A DNA stretch of 64,000 nt, taken from the NCBI GenBank assembly GCA_002694745.1, contig NZMY01000013.1, forward strand, positions 206,819 through 270,818, in the 5' to 3' direction. This document shows positions 1 to 9,171 of this stretch, piece after piece. Positions within the stretch are counted from its first letter, which is position 1. Each line of letters opens with the position of its first letter. The notes under the pieces were generated by a model. The model saw only the letters and a list, made by a program, of their open reading frames with translations. It did no database searches and had not been told where the DNA came from. The translations under genes were made by a program, and so were the position numbers. This stretch comes from Croceicoccus sp. (GTDB lineage Bacteria > Pseudomonadota > Alphaproteobacteria > Sphingomonadales > Sphingomonadaceae).

Positions 1-717
1 GGGACCATGGCGGTCGGCTATGGATCGCTGTGGGTGGCCAATTGCCCCGACGCCAATCTCTACCGCATCGACCTCGACACCGCCGAGGTGCAGACGATCA
101 TCGAAACCGGCATCGCCAATCCAAAGGGCGAAACCAATGTGGTCGAGGGGGCGGGATCGATCTGGGTCCCCAGCGCCGCCACCGGCCAGATCGCGCGCAT
201 CGATCCGGCCAGCAACACGGTCATCGCCAGCGTCACGGTCGATCCGGGCACGTTCTACCTCGCCTATGGGTTCGACGCGCTCTGGGCCGTCAGCAGCGAT
301 GGGCAGACCCTGCAGAAGATCGATCCCGCCACCAATGAAGTTGTCGGCAAGGTATCGCTGGGCAAGCAGCCGGGCTTCCTCGCCGCAGGCGAAGGCGGGG
401 TGTGGGTGCAGGAACAGGGCGACGGCACCGTCGCAAGGGTCGATCCCGAAACGATGGAGCTGGTCGGCCGGATAAAGGTCGGCGAGAACCTGATCTATGG
501 CGATATCGACGTCGGCGGCGGCGCGGTCTGGCTGCGTACCACCGACGACCAGACTTTCGCCAAGATCGATCCCGCGACCATGCAGGTCGTCACGCGCGCA
601 GGCGCGGCGGCTGGCAGCGGCGCGCTGCGCTATACCGATGCGGGCATCTGGACGTCGGCGCATGACAACCAAACCCTGTCATGGTGGTCCGAACCTGCCG
701 CTGCCGCGGAGGAGTGA
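1..717 (+). CDS. YncE/virginiamycin-B-lyase-like beta-propeller protein, 5' end outside window
   Basis: The frame is open from the first base (GGG ACC ATG), so the gene almost certainly starts upstream; about 238 codons are visible. The protein is built from blades that each carry a [RK]-[IV]-D-P-[AE]-[TS] motif followed by a hydrophobic strand: RIDLDTAEV, RIDPASNTV, KIDPATNEV, RVDPETMEL and KIDPATMQV, spaced about 40 residues apart. G-x-x-W-V segments lie between them. This is the layout of YVTN/YncE and virginiamycin B lyase-like six- or seven-bladed propellers, usually exported binding or scaffold proteins. No catalytic residues can be assigned and the signal peptide would lie outside the window. 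A strong terminator follows the stop codon, so this is the last gene of its transcript. Confidence 0.7.
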   Translation, partial: GTMAVGYGSLWVANCPDANLYRIDLDTAEVQTIIETGIANPKGETNVVEGAGSIWVPSAATGQIARIDPASNTVIASVTVDPGTFYLAYGFDALWAVSSDGQTLQKIDPATNEVVGKVSLGKQPGFLAAGEGGVWVQEQGDGTVARVDPETMELVGRIKVGENLIYGDIDVGGGAVWLRTTDDQTFAKIDPATMQVVTRAGAAAGSGALRYTDAGIWTSAHDNQTLSWWSEPAAAAEE

Positions 718-742
718 CCGCACCCCTCAGACCGAAGACAGG

Positions 743-771
743 AAACACCCGGGCCAATGTCCGGGTGTTTT
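743..771 (+). terminator. Rho-independent terminator
   Basis: A perfect 10-bp stem, AAACACCCGG (743-752) with CCGGGTGTTT (761-770), has an 8-base loop and ends in a T run. It starts 26 bases after the stop of the propeller gene. Confidence 0.85.
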
Positions 772-1086
772 CGTTTGAGGGTCCGGCGGCTGGGGAGGGG
801 GAAGGATATAATCTTCCCGCGATTCGCCCCGCTAGGCGGGTAATGTTGCAGCATTGCTACTATCGATGCGCCCGAAATGCCCTGTTGCCCCGGTCCCGTA
901 TCACACGCAAAACAGCGAAAATCCTTGCGGTGCAGACATTTGTTGCCGGACAACGCAGTTGCAGCATTGCTGATTTAATACGCTTGACGCTTTTGGTAAT
1001 ATCTATACCTTGTCTCTCGTCGCATTAAAGAACGACGCAAAGCCACTGGGCAGAGGAATTTCGACATTGGGCCGTTCGCGGCCCGA
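772..1086. other. Intergenic region with a 14-bp direct repeat
   Basis: No gene is supported here. The exact 14-mer GTTGCAGCATTGCT occurs at 845-858 and again at 958-971, 113 bases apart. The second copy extends into the palindrome CAGCA-T-TGCTG. TTGACG at 984-989 and TATACC at 1004-1009 resemble promoter hexamers, but the 14-base spacing is too short for a normal sigma-70 promoter. The repeat could be a regulator site for the downstream hydroxylase gene; this is inference only. Confidence 0.35.
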
Positions 1087-1100
1087 TAAGGAGGTTTTCT

Positions 1101-2096
1101 ATGCACCAGCCGCAAGATGGCAGCACGCATCGTTCCTCTGCTTCGCAGGCGGATCCCGCCGCGCAGGCAGCATCGGATGCAGCGCCCGGCGCGAAGGTGC
1201 GGACGACGATCGTCAACCTGATCCCGCCCTTCACCCTTGCCGCCGTCGTCGCCTTCTGGGGTTTCGCCCCCGACGCCTGGGTAGAGGCACCCTATACGCT
1301 CGTCATCGTCGCCGTCGCGATCATGGCGTGGATCCAGGGCCTCGAATTCCTGTTCGAACGGCACGAAGGCTGGCGCATCAACCGCCGCGAATTCGCGACC
1401 GACGTCTTCTACACCGTGCTGATGTACACCGTGGTCGGCTGGACCGCGACCAAGATCGCGGACGAGCCGCTGATGGCGCTGAAGGAACGGCTTGGCATCG
1501 CCACGCCGTGGCTGATGGAACTGCCCTTCGTGGTGCAGGCGCTGATGGTGATCATGCTGGTCGAATTCGGCCAGTATTGGATGCATCGCCTGATGCACAA
1601 CGTGTATCCGCTGTGGCTGACCCACGCGCCGCACCACCACGTAACACAGCTCAACGCGCTGAAAGGCGCGGTCGGCAACCCGATCGAGCTGGTGCTGATC
1701 AGCCTCAGCGTCGTCGCGCTGTTCGATTTCAGCCTGGCCGCGATCTTCTGCGCGATCAACATGGGCGGCGTCATCTCGGGCTTTGCCCATGCCAATGTCC
1801 GGTCGAACCCGCCGCTGTTCTACTCATTCCTGTTCACCACGATCCGGCATCACAGCCTGCATCACACGGCGCTCAGCTATGAGGATACGCGCTGCAACTA
1901 TGGCAATTCGATCATCGTTTTCGACCGCATCTTCGGCACCTATCGCGACGGCGAATCTGCCATCGTCGGGCAGGACGACCGCAGGCGTCTGTCGATCTAC
2001 GAACAATTCATGTTTCCCTTCCAGCCCGTGATCGACCGTTTCAAGGCCGGCCGCGACGAAGGCGGGAAGGACAAGTCAACACCCTCGGCGGGTTGA
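1101..2096 (+). CDS. Sterol desaturase / fatty acid hydroxylase family membrane protein
   Basis: This 331-residue membrane protein belongs to the non-haem di-iron hydroxylase superfamily (sterol desaturase, C-4 methyl oxidase, fatty acid hydroxylase). The histidine clusters are visible: H162-RLM-H166, H175-AP-H178-H179-H180, and the C-terminal H250-H-S-L-H254-H255. Hydrophobic segments flank them (about residues 35-80, 110-160 and 200-240). The start is supported by a strong TAAGGAGG (1087-1094) seven bases before the ATG. The first 35 residues are Ala/Gln/Ser-rich and probably cytosolic. The substrate cannot be read from sequence; in this order such enzymes modify carotenoids, hopanoids, lipids or sterols. 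The next gene is a TBDR 192 bases downstream, separated by a hairpin, so co-transcription is doubtful. Confidence 0.85.
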   Translation: MHQPQDGSTHRSSASQADPAAQAASDAAPGAKVRTTIVNLIPPFTLAAVVAFWGFAPDAWVEAPYTLVIVAVAIMAWIQGLEFLFERHEGWRINRREFATDVFYTVLMYTVVGWTATKIADEPLMALKERLGIATPWLMELPFVVQALMVIMLVEFGQYWMHRLMHNVYPLWLTHAPHHHVTQLNALKGAVGNPIELVLISLSVVALFDFSLAAIFCAINMGGVISGFAHANVRSNPPLFYSFLFTTIRHHSLHHTALSYEDTRCNYGNSIIVFDRIFGTYRDGESAIVGQDDRRRLSIYEQFMFPFQPVIDRFKAGRDEGGKDKSTPSAG

Positions 2097-2240
2097 ACCC
2101 CGCCGGGCCGCAGGAAGAGTACCGGATCGCACAGCCCGGCCAATGGACAGGCGGGCAGCACGGCGGGCACGGGCACAAGCCGCAAAAGCGGCAGCACGGG
2201 CGAACGCAAGGTCCTGAAATCGAAGGAATACCAGCTTTGA

Positions 2241-2260
2241 CCCCGCGTCAGGGCGCGGGG
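2241..2260 (+). terminator. GC-rich hairpin upstream of TBDR, possible weak terminator
   Basis: CCCCGCG (2241-2247) pairs with CGCGGGG (2254-2260) and is followed by AAGTTTTAA. It lies between the hydroxylase gene and the Shine-Dalgarno of the next gene, so it may end the first transcript or form a leader structure. Confidence 0.4.
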
Positions 2261-2288
2261 AAGTTTTAACCCAATGAGGGGGTAACAG

Positions 2289-4757
2289 ATGAATTATTGC
2301 GCGAAACTACGCTTGGGTCTTCTTTCTGCGACAATGCTGACGGGCGGTGCCTTCGCAACCCAGGCGGCCGCGCAGGACGCCATGGATGCGCCGACCGAAA
2401 CCGCGATGATCGAGGACGAGAACGCGATCATCGTCACCGGCACCCGCCGCAGCACGACCATCCAGGACACGCCCATCAACATCTCGGCCATCGGCGCGGA
2501 GGAAATCGCGGCGCAGCGCATGCAGGACGTGCGCGACATCGCCGACTTCACGCCGGGCATGACCGTGCTCGACACCGGTCCGGGATCGACCGGCGACATC
2601 GTGCTGCGCGGTCTCAGCGCCAGCGACACCGACGATTTCGGGTCGAACTACAACAGCTCGCTCGGCGTCTACATGGGCGAGGTCCCGCTCTACTTCGACT
2701 TCAAGCTGCTCGATCTCGAGCGTGTGGAGACGCTGCTCGGACCGCAGGGCACGCTCTATGGCCTCGGCACGCTGTCGGGTGCGATCCGCTATATCCCCAA
2801 CCGCCCCAACACCGACGTGATCGAGGGCGAGGTCCACGGCCGCGGCTATGCCATGTCGCACAGCGACGATTTCGGTTATCAGGGCGACTTCACCCTCAAC
2901 ATTCCGATCGTGCGCGACCACATCGCCTTCCGCACGGCGACCGGCTATTATTCCGAAGCCGGCTTCATCGATTATCCGCTCATCGTGCAGGAACCGGGCA
3001 TCTCGCTGCCGCAGCCCAGCGGCCCCGATGTCGTCAACCGCGAGGATTATGGCGCCAATCTGCGTCGGGCAAAGGATCTCAACTATGAGAAGACCTTCAC
3101 CAGCCGCAACCAGCTTCTGCTTCAGACCAGCGAGGATCTGAAACTCTTCCTGACCTATGCCTATCAGGAGACGAAGACGGGCGGCGCGCAGGCCAACAGC
3201 AATGGCGTGCTGGGCACCGGCCTCTACGAAAACGCCAGCCGCTTCGAAGAGCCGACCACCCGCGAAGCCCATCTGGCGGCCGCGGAAGTCAACGCCAATA
3301 TCGCCGATATCTTCGACGTTGTCGCGACCGGCGCCTATACCGAGGTCAACACCGAAGCCATCGGCGACGTGACCGACCTGCTGCTCGACCTCGACTATGG
3401 CTACGAACTCTATCCCGCTTTCTCGGCCTGGAACGAGTCCGATACCAAGCGCGAGCAGGTCAATGCCGAGATCCGTTTCGTGTCCACCCACGGCGGACCG
3501 CTGAGCTGGGTGCTGGGCGGCTTCTACAACGAGAACAAGTACCAGAGCGACTATGCCGAGCGCACGCCCAACCATCCGTGGGGCGATCCGGAAACCAATC
3601 CGGAATATCTGGAATATGTCAGCTACATCACCTCGAAGGTGACCGAAAAGGCGATCTTCGGCGAAGCCACCATTCGGCCCATCGATATCTTCCAGATCAC
3701 CGGCGGAGCGCGCTATTTCGACTATACGTCGGAAATCGCGGGTGCGGCGGCACTGCCGCTGCTGGGCGATCCGCTCAGCCCGTATGACCTGCCGGCCAAT
3801 GGCGGTGAGGGCGGTCAGGACGGTTGGGTTTGGAAGTTCAACAGCTCGATCGACATCACGCCCGACCTTATGCTCTATGGCACCTACTCCAAGGGCTATC
3901 GCATCGGCGGCCCGAACCGGGTGGCGCCTTGCGATCCCAGCATTCCGCAGGACCCGTCCCAGTATGACGGTCCGCAGGTTATCTGCGCACTGCCGAACGA
4001 GATCCAGTACGGTCCCGACACGACCAAGAATATCGAGATCGGCATCCGCAGCCAGCTGTTCGACCGGATGCTGACGCTGAACTTCAACGTGTTCAAGATC
4101 GACTGGGAAGGTCTGCAGGTCGCATCGGCCACCACCTATGGCGTGACCGGCATCACCGTGAACGCGGGCGCGGCGGAATCGAAGGGCTTTGAAGGATCGT
4201 TCCAGTTCCGCCCGATCCCCGAGCTGTCGATTCAGGGCACCTATTCCTACACCGATGCCGAGCTGACCGAGGACGTGGACTCGAACGGCGACGGCGTGGT
4301 CGACTCGCTGGACGGCCTTATCCCGGTCAACGATCCTCCGGGCGTCTATCCCAGCTCGCCGATCAAGCTGATCGCGCGTGACGGGGACCGGCTGCCGGGT
4401 TCGCCCCGGAACTCGGGCACGCTTGGGGCGACCTATATCATGCCGATGGGCGAGGGCGATATCCGGGCGAACTGGACCGCGGTCTATCGCGGCAATGTCG
4501 TCACCCGCCTCGGTTGGGACCGCGCCTATGGCGACAAGCTGCCCAGCTTCGTCACCCACCGCGCCACGATCGGCTATGAAACCGACGTGTTCAGCGTGAA
4601 CCTGTTCGCGGACAATATCTTCGACAATTACGCCGGGGTGTCGGTCGCCAACGACCGTTCGCGCATCGGCCTGAACGACGGCGTGCAATTACGCTATTAC
4701 CGCAATGTCGTGCTCAACCCGCGCACCGTGGGTGTCGAGGGCCGTTTCCGCTTCTGA
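2289..4757 (+). CDS. TonB-dependent receptor
   Basis: This 822-residue outer-membrane active transporter takes its substrate up with TonB/ExbBD energy. It has a Sec signal peptide (basic n-region, then a cleavage-like TQAAAQ at about residue 29), a TonB box region (ENAIIVTGTRR, residues 45-55), a plug domain (ISAIGAEEI to RVETLLGPQGTLYG, to about residue 160) and a long barrel ending in an aromatic terminus (GRFRF). The plug motif LERVE-x-LLGPQGTLYG is diagnostic of the family. SD GAGGGGG lies at 2276-2282. The ligand is unknown. No substrate-binding protein, hydrolase or regulator sits in the same operon, so context does not resolve it. A terminator hairpin follows the stop codon. Confidence 0.93.
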   Translation: MNYCAKLRLGLLSATMLTGGAFATQAAAQDAMDAPTETAMIEDENAIIVTGTRRSTTIQDTPINISAIGAEEIAAQRMQDVRDIADFTPGMTVLDTGPGSTGDIVLRGLSASDTDDFGSNYNSSLGVYMGEVPLYFDFKLLDLERVETLLGPQGTLYGLGTLSGAIRYIPNRPNTDVIEGEVHGRGYAMSHSDDFGYQGDFTLNIPIVRDHIAFRTATGYYSEAGFIDYPLIVQEPGISLPQPSGPDVVNREDYGANLRRAKDLNYEKTFTSRNQLLLQTSEDLKLFLTYAYQETKTGGAQANSNGVLGTGLYENASRFEEPTTREAHLAAAEVNANIADIFDVVATGAYTEVNTEAIGDVTDLLLDLDYGYELYPAFSAWNESDTKREQVNAEIRFVSTHGGPLSWVLGGFYNENKYQSDYAERTPNHPWGDPETNPEYLEYVSYITSKVTEKAIFGEATIRPIDIFQITGGARYFDYTSEIAGAAALPLLGDPLSPYDLPANGGEGGQDGWVWKFNSSIDITPDLMLYGTYSKGYRIGGPNRVAPCDPSIPQDPSQYDGPQVICALPNEIQYGPDTTKNIEIGIRSQLFDRMLTLNFNVFKIDWEGLQVASATTYGVTGITVNAGAAESKGFEGSFQFRPIPELSIQGTYSYTDAELTEDVDSNGDGVVDSLDGLIPVNDPPGVYPSSPIKLIARDGDRLPGSPRNSGTLGATYIMPMGEGDIRANWTAVYRGNVVTRLGWDRAYGDKLPSFVTHRATIGYETDVFSVNLFADNIFDNYAGVSVANDRSRIGLNDGVQLRYYRNVVLNPRTVGVEGRFRF

Positions 4758-4771
4758 TCTGAATGTCGTGG

Positions 4772-4812
4772 AGGAAGAGGCCGCCTGCCCCAAGGGGTGG
4801 GCGGCTTCTTCT
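4772..4812. terminator. Bidirectional terminator between convergent genes
   Basis: A long imperfect stem pairs AAGAGGCCGCC...CCCC with GGGG...GGCGGCTTCTT around the loop at about 4791-4794. It lies between the TBDR stop and the stop codon of the minus-strand sulfotransferase gene, whose TAA is at 4814-4812. There are pyrimidine-rich tails on both sides. Confidence 0.7.
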
Positions 4813-6476
4813 TATGCGGAAACGTCGAAGCCCTGCTGCGCCAGCCATGCCCGTACCGGTTCCAGCCCCTCGGCATGGGTGCGCCATTTGCCCACCCCGT
4901 CGGCATTGATCGGACGGCGCACTTGCGCCGCACTGGGCGTGGCGACGGCGGCGGTGTTTTCGTGGAACGACAGGCAGGCGGCGTCCCACGTCAGCCCGCA
5001 ATGATCCAGCAGGCGGCGCGTCTGCCCTTCCTGATCGGCCACCAGCCCTTCGTATGACAGGGACAGCACGCGGCCCGGAAACAGCCGGTCCCACAAGGCC
5101 ATCAGCCGGTCGAACCGCGCATAGTAACGGGCAGTGTCCATCAGATCGTAGGAATAGGCGTAATAGGCCGACTCGCTGGCGAACAGATTCTTGAAGTTGC
5201 TCCACACCGTATCCATCGGATTGCGGCGCAGGCACACGATCCGCGCATGGGGCAGGGCGCGCGCGATGTGGCCGACATAAAGGAAATTGGCCGGCAGCTT
5301 GTCGGTAAAGCGCGGCGTTTCGCCCGCGTGATGATGACCCGCCTGCGCCAGATAGGCGCTGCCGATGGCGGCGGGATCGGCCTGCATGCTCTGCCGCACG
5401 GTTTCGGGATCGACGATGGTGCGCGACCGCGTGCCCGACAGGCGCTTGACCGCCAGAGGCATCGCCTGAAGCTCGCCCGCCGATGTCACATCGGGATGCG
5501 ACGACAAGATGCGGTCGACCAGGGTGGTGCCAGTACGCGGCATGCCGACGACGAAGATGGGTGAGGGGTCGGGGTTGCCATCGCCAGCGGGCACCGCGCC
5601 CGAAAACGCGGCCTCGATCGCATCGAAAATGGCCGCGTCCTGCGCGAAATCATAGCGCAGCTCGCGCTTCTGCCCGGCATTGGCGGCGGCAAGATGCGCG
5701 AACGCCTCGGCGTCGCCGACATCCTCCATCTCCTTGGCCAGCGCATAGCGGATGCGCAATGCGTCGCCGGGCGTCGCGGCCTTGGCCAGCGCAGCCTTCA
5801 GCCGGGGGATATGGTTGGAATCCGCACTCTGGCGCGACAATATGGCCAGCGCGTAATGCGCGCGGGCATTGCCCGGATCGGCGGCGATGATCGCCTCGTA
5901 ATGACGGCGCGCATCCTCGTTCCGCCCGGTAAACCCGCTCGCGGCCGCCAAATTGTAGCGATAGTCGATATTGTCCGGCTCCGCCTCGACCGCGGCGGTG
6001 AAGGGCGCGACCGATGCCTCGTGCTCACCCAGGCGGGCCAGCACGCAGCCGATGGTGTCGAGGCTGCGGGCATCCTGCGATTCCAGCGCCAATGCGCGCC
6101 GCGCCGCCTCTGCCGCTTCGCCGTCGCGGCGCAGCAGGATCAGCAGTCGGGCAAGCTGAGCAAGATGTTCCGCCTGCGGCCCGCGCTGGACCGCCGCCTG
6201 AATCAGCGGCACGGCCTTGGCGACCTGACCCGCTTCGGCGGCGATCATGCCCAGCAGGAAATAGCCCTCGGGCCGATCCGGTTCCGCATCGACCAGCGCT
6301 TTCGCGGCCGTGGCGGCAGCCTGCAAGTCGCCGCGCTTCAGCGCCGCGCGTGCCTGCGTTTCGGATGGGTGGATCTGGGGTGTCGCGGCCCGGTTAGCGT
6401 CTAGGCCAGCATTCGGGCCAGAATTCGGGGCGGAATTGGGCCGGGAATTCGGGCGTTTGTCGGGCGCGGGATCCAT
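4812..6476 (-). CDS. TPR-repeat sulfotransferase family protein
   Basis: The protein is 554 residues. Its N-terminal half is a tetratricopeptide array (A-LKRGDLQAA, NIDYRYNLAAA, NARAHYALA repeats, to about residue 270). Its C-terminal half is a PAPS-dependent sulfotransferase domain, with the 5'-phosphosulfate loop GMPRTGTTLVDRILSSHP at about residue 310 and the 3'-phosphate-binding R-x-P-MDT-x-W-S region near residue 410. Such proteins transfer sulfate to carbohydrates, peptides or lipids. The ATG at 6476 has an AGGGTG seven bases upstream and is preferred over a TTG 12 codons earlier. The first 25 residues contain an Asn/Pro/Ser low-complexity stretch (RPNS, APNS, GPNA). The acceptor is unknown. 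Confidence 0.8.
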   Translation of the reverse strand: MDPAPDKRPNSRPNSAPNSGPNAGLDANRAATPQIHPSETQARAALKRGDLQAAATAAKALVDAEPDRPEGYFLLGMIAAEAGQVAKAVPLIQAAVQRGPQAEHLAQLARLLILLRRDGEAAEAARRALALESQDARSLDTIGCVLARLGEHEASVAPFTAAVEAEPDNIDYRYNLAAASGFTGRNEDARRHYEAIIAADPGNARAHYALAILSRQSADSNHIPRLKAALAKAATPGDALRIRYALAKEMEDVGDAEAFAHLAAANAGQKRELRYDFAQDAAIFDAIEAAFSGAVPAGDGNPDPSPIFVVGMPRTGTTLVDRILSSHPDVTSAGELQAMPLAVKRLSGTRSRTIVDPETVRQSMQADPAAIGSAYLAQAGHHHAGETPRFTDKLPANFLYVGHIARALPHARIVCLRRNPMDTVWSNFKNLFASESAYYAYSYDLMDTARYYARFDRLMALWDRLFPGRVLSLSYEGLVADQEGQTRRLLDHCGLTWDAACLSFHENTAAVATPSAAQVRRPINADGVGKWRTHAEGLEPVRAWLAQQGFDVSA

Positions 6477-6577
6477 GCCCGTCACCCTATGCAGCAATGT
6501 GCCGTCAGGCAAATGCCGCGTCGGGAAATCCGGCGTCCCGGCCCCTGTCGAAAGGGGCCGGGATCAGCCGTATTGCA

Positions 6578-6904
6578 TCAGCGAGCCGACGCCACCCGAA
6601 CGGGCGTGTCGCTGCGCGCCATGCGCTGTTCGATCTGAAGGCGGATATCCTCCTTCACGGCAGCCTGGCACTGGCGCGCTTCGGCGGCCACGGCGAGGTG
6701 CACCTTCGCCAGACCGTTACCGCAGACGGCGCGGGCGGCATCGTCCATGCGAATGGCAAGACGCTGCTGTCCTTCCACGGTCGACAGGTCGAGCCCGTCG
6801 AGGCGCAGGGTCGCGGTTTCATCTACGAAAGGATCGCCGGTTGCGGCGGCAGCGGACGTCGCCATGCCGAGCGCGGCTAGTGCCAAAAGGGCCTTCTTCA
6901 TCAT
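6578..6904 (-). CDS. UrcA family protein
   Basis: A 108-residue exported protein with a clear Sec signal peptide (MMKKALLALAALGMATSAAAA). The mature part shows the UrcA pattern: LRLDGLDLSTVEGQQRLAIRMDDAARAVCG followed by a second Cys about 20 residues later (ARQCQAAV), which may form a disulfide. UrcA proteins are common in Sphingomonadales and Caulobacterales and have no established function. The gene is monocistronic as far as can be seen, with GGAGA just upstream of the ATG. Confidence 0.8.
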   Translation of the reverse strand: MMKKALLALAALGMATSAAAATGDPFVDETATLRLDGLDLSTVEGQQRLAIRMDDAARAVCGNGLAKVHLAVAAEARQCQAAVKEDIRLQIEQRMARSDTPVRVASAR

Positions 6905-7086
6905 CGTCTCCTGCGAACTGGTTTCAATACCGCTCTCGGGCGGTTCTCATCCGCAATAGACGATCGCGCGGAATCTGGCAAGAATCCACGGAAAAACGTC
7001 GGTTTCAGCAGCGACCACCCCTCTTCAGGGACGGAAGCCTATGTTCAATTCAGGCGCAAACCACGCTAATCAAAGCGCATTTCGCG

Positions 7087-7503
7087 TCACCACTGCGCGC
7101 GCACCTCCAGCGAGCCGAGATTGCTTGAATCGCCCAGAACACCGATGGGAAGCGCGACTCGCTCAACCGATTCGGCCTGTTCCTGCGTTTCGTGCAGCGA
7201 TACTTCGATGCTCCGCGCGCTGGGTGCGGTCCATTCGCGCAGGGTTTCCAGCGGCAAGCTCGCCTTCCAACCCTTGTCACCCTGCACCGGCACCAGCCGT
7301 CCGTTGATGCGCACCTGCGCCGACGGATTGGCGCGATATCCGGATACCTGCAGACAGCTGTCCCCGCCGCAGCGTACCAGACGCGTGCTCGTCTCGTCCG
7401 AAGCCTGCGCTGGCGCTGCGAGACCCGCCATCGCAAGCGCAGCCAGCGCCACGGCGCGAAACGGAATGCGGACAAGCGGGGCGGCAGGACGGAAAACTAT
7501 CAT
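7087..7503 (-). CDS. Small exported protein of unknown function
   Basis: About 138 residues from the ATG at 7503. That start gives a textbook signal peptide: Arg-containing n-region MIVFRPAAPLVRIPFR, a hydrophobic core and a PAQAS cleavage site. An upstream ATG at 7545 would add 14 residues (MDTCCLS...) and has a G-rich SD-like tract, so the start is not certain. The mature protein has two Cys (VRCGGDSCLQV) and predicted beta strands ending in SLEVRAQW. I do not recognise a family. It may be a periplasmic protein related in role to the neighbouring UrcA gene, but only proximity suggests this. Confidence 0.6.
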   Translation of the reverse strand: MIVFRPAAPLVRIPFRAVALAALAMAGLAAPAQASDETSTRLVRCGGDSCLQVSGYRANPSAQVRINGRLVPVQGDKGWKASLPLETLREWTAPSARSIEVSLHETQEQAESVERVALPIGVLGDSSNLGSLEVRAQW

Positions 7504-7591
7504 GGGCAGATCATATTGCGGGTGCGAAAGGCAACAAGTGTCCATTCTGACACCCCCCCGCCCGGCGCGGACTCCGGTCCGGACCCGTCCG

Positions 7592-8284
7592 CTAGAACGC
7601 CATGAACAGGTTCACGTTGGCGACATGGTCCGAACGGTCCTCGCCATCGCGGAAGACATGCTGGTTGAGATAGCCCGGCACCACGTCGATCCCCTGCGCC
7701 ACCGGAAAAGACAGCCCGGCGAAATTGCGCCACACCGACAGGCCGCCGCGCTGCACGCTGGTCTCGTTAAGGTCGACGAAGGGCTCGGTATAGGCAACGA
7801 TCCGGTTGCGCGGCGTCACCGGTACGCGAAGCTGCAGCATGTTCCGCACCCGCCAGCCGGTCCCGCCGCGCTCCTCGAAGAACCGCTGCTCAAGCCGGGT
7901 GCGCGAATCCAGCGTGATGCCGTCGCTCTCGATCAGCCGGACGTTCAGCTCCTGGTAGAGCCGGTGCTCGTTCAGCTCGACCGGCCCGACCGGATCGGTC
8001 AGCACATAGGCATAACCCACGCCCGCATTGACCTTGTCGTCGAAACGGTAGGCAACCAGCGAACGCAGCAGCAACTGGCCCAGTCGGTCGGCATCATTGG
8101 TGAAACGCTCCTGCGCTTCCACCCGGACATAGATGTCCTCCGCCGCATCGATGGTCGCGAACTGGCCCAGCCAGATGTTGAAGTCGTCCTCCGTCGCACT
8201 GGCCGGGGCGGCGAAGCCCAAGGCGGCGGAAAATACGGCGGACAGGGCGGCAAGACCGCGGGCGAATTCGTGCTTGAACATCAT
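7592..8284 (-). CDS. DUF2490 outer-membrane barrel protein
   Basis: A 230-residue protein with a signal peptide ending at PASATEDD. It then has the DUF2490 pattern: an opening strand DFNIWLGQFATI, YVRVEAQERFTNDADRLGQ, the long antiparallel strand region LYQELNVRLI...RTRLEQRF, and a terminal aromatic F (NVNLFMAF) typical of a barrel C-terminus. The function is not established. A TTG two codons upstream of the ATG pair is possible but less likely. It lies downstream of the TauE gene on the same strand with an 87-base gap, so it may be the distal gene of that transcript. Confidence 0.75.
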   Translation of the reverse strand: MMFKHEFARGLAALSAVFSAALGFAAPASATEDDFNIWLGQFATIDAAEDIYVRVEAQERFTNDADRLGQLLLRSLVAYRFDDKVNAGVGYAYVLTDPVGPVELNEHRLYQELNVRLIESDGITLDSRTRLEQRFFEERGGTGWRVRNMLQLRVPVTPRNRIVAYTEPFVDLNETSVQRGGLSVWRNFAGLSFPVAQGIDVVPGYLNQHVFRDGEDRSDHVANVNLFMAF

Positions 8285-8371
8285 TGGCAACCTGAAAGAG
8301 GCGGGGGAAGGGGCCCTATAGGCAGGGGTCCTGCACCCCGCAATCCCGCCGCCTCCGCATTGCCCATTGGG

Positions 8372-9145
8372 TCAGATCACCCCCCATCCGCGCAGAGCGC
8401 TATAGGCGCTGGTGGCGACCAGCACGATGCTGACGGCGAACAGCAGGACGCGCGGCGGCACGCGCTTGACCAGAACCGCTCCGAAAGGCGCGGCAATGAC
8501 GCCGCCGATGATCATGCCGACCGCCGCCACCCCGAACGCCGTCAGCCCCAGCGTGGCGATAAAGGACACCGAGATCGCGACCGCCAGCAGGAACTCGGCC
8601 GTGTTGACCGTCCCGACCACCTTGACCGGATCGCCGCCCTGCACCAGCAGGTTCGACGTCACCACCGGCCCCCATCCGCCGCCGCCCGCGGCATCGAGGA
8701 AGCCGCCGACCATCGCCAGCGGACGCGTCATGCGCGGATCCTCGAACCGGGGTTTCGCCATGCGCACCGCTTTCACGAACAGATAGACGCCCACGCCCGC
8801 CAGATAGGCCATGACGAAGGGCTTTGCCGCCGAAGCGTCGATGCTGGTCAAAAGATAGGCGCCGCCGATCCCCCCCAGCACGCCGAACGGCACCAGCCTG
8901 CGGAACAGCCCCCAGTCGACATTGCGCTGCCAGATATGGCTCACGCCCGACGCGCCGGTGGTGAACATCTCGACCAAATGGGTGGTGGCAGAGGCCGCGG
9001 CAGGCGGCATGCCCATCAGGCTGACCAGCATGGTCTGCGACAGCACGCCGAACGCCATGCCCAGCGCGCCATCGATGATCTGCGCGCCGAACCCGACAAG
9101 GATGAAGGGCCAGATATCGGCGAAAGTGAGGGAGATGTCGAACAT
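8372..9145 (-). CDS. TSUP family (TauE/SafE) transporter
   Basis: A 257-residue inner-membrane protein with about eight hydrophobic helices and the paired TSUP repeats: FGAQIIDGALGMAFG near residue 20 and GGFLDAAGGGGWGP near residue 140. The family exports or imports small organosulfur or organic anions such as sulfite, sulfoacetate or taurine. The ATG at 9145 is preceded by GGAGAGG. A longer reading frame upstream would run into the receptor gene and is not credible. The gene begins 27 bases after the TBDR stop, so the two are co-transcribed. With YezD and an Rrf2 regulator upstream, a sulfur-related role is plausible but inferred. Confidence 0.85.
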   Translation of the reverse strand: MFDISLTFADIWPFILVGFGAQIIDGALGMAFGVLSQTMLVSLMGMPPAAASATTHLVEMFTTGASGVSHIWQRNVDWGLFRRLVPFGVLGGIGGAYLLTSIDASAAKPFVMAYLAGVGVYLFVKAVRMAKPRFEDPRMTRPLAMVGGFLDAAGGGGWGPVVTSNLLVQGGDPVKVVGTVNTAEFLLAVAISVSFIATLGLTAFGVAAVGMIIGGVIAAPFGAVLVKRVPPRVLLFAVSIVLVATSAYSALRGWGVI

Positions 9146-9171
9146 GAGGAGGTCCTCTCCGTTACGGAAGA

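Noticed and set aside
2307..4688. 793-codon frame antisense to the first TonB receptor
   Set aside because: Composition is Arg/Val/Asp/Gly-rich with no domain, and it mirrors the codon periodicity of the receptor on the other strand.
5016..6476. Plus-strand frames opposite the TPR-sulfotransferase
   Set aside because: These are shadows of an identified gene.
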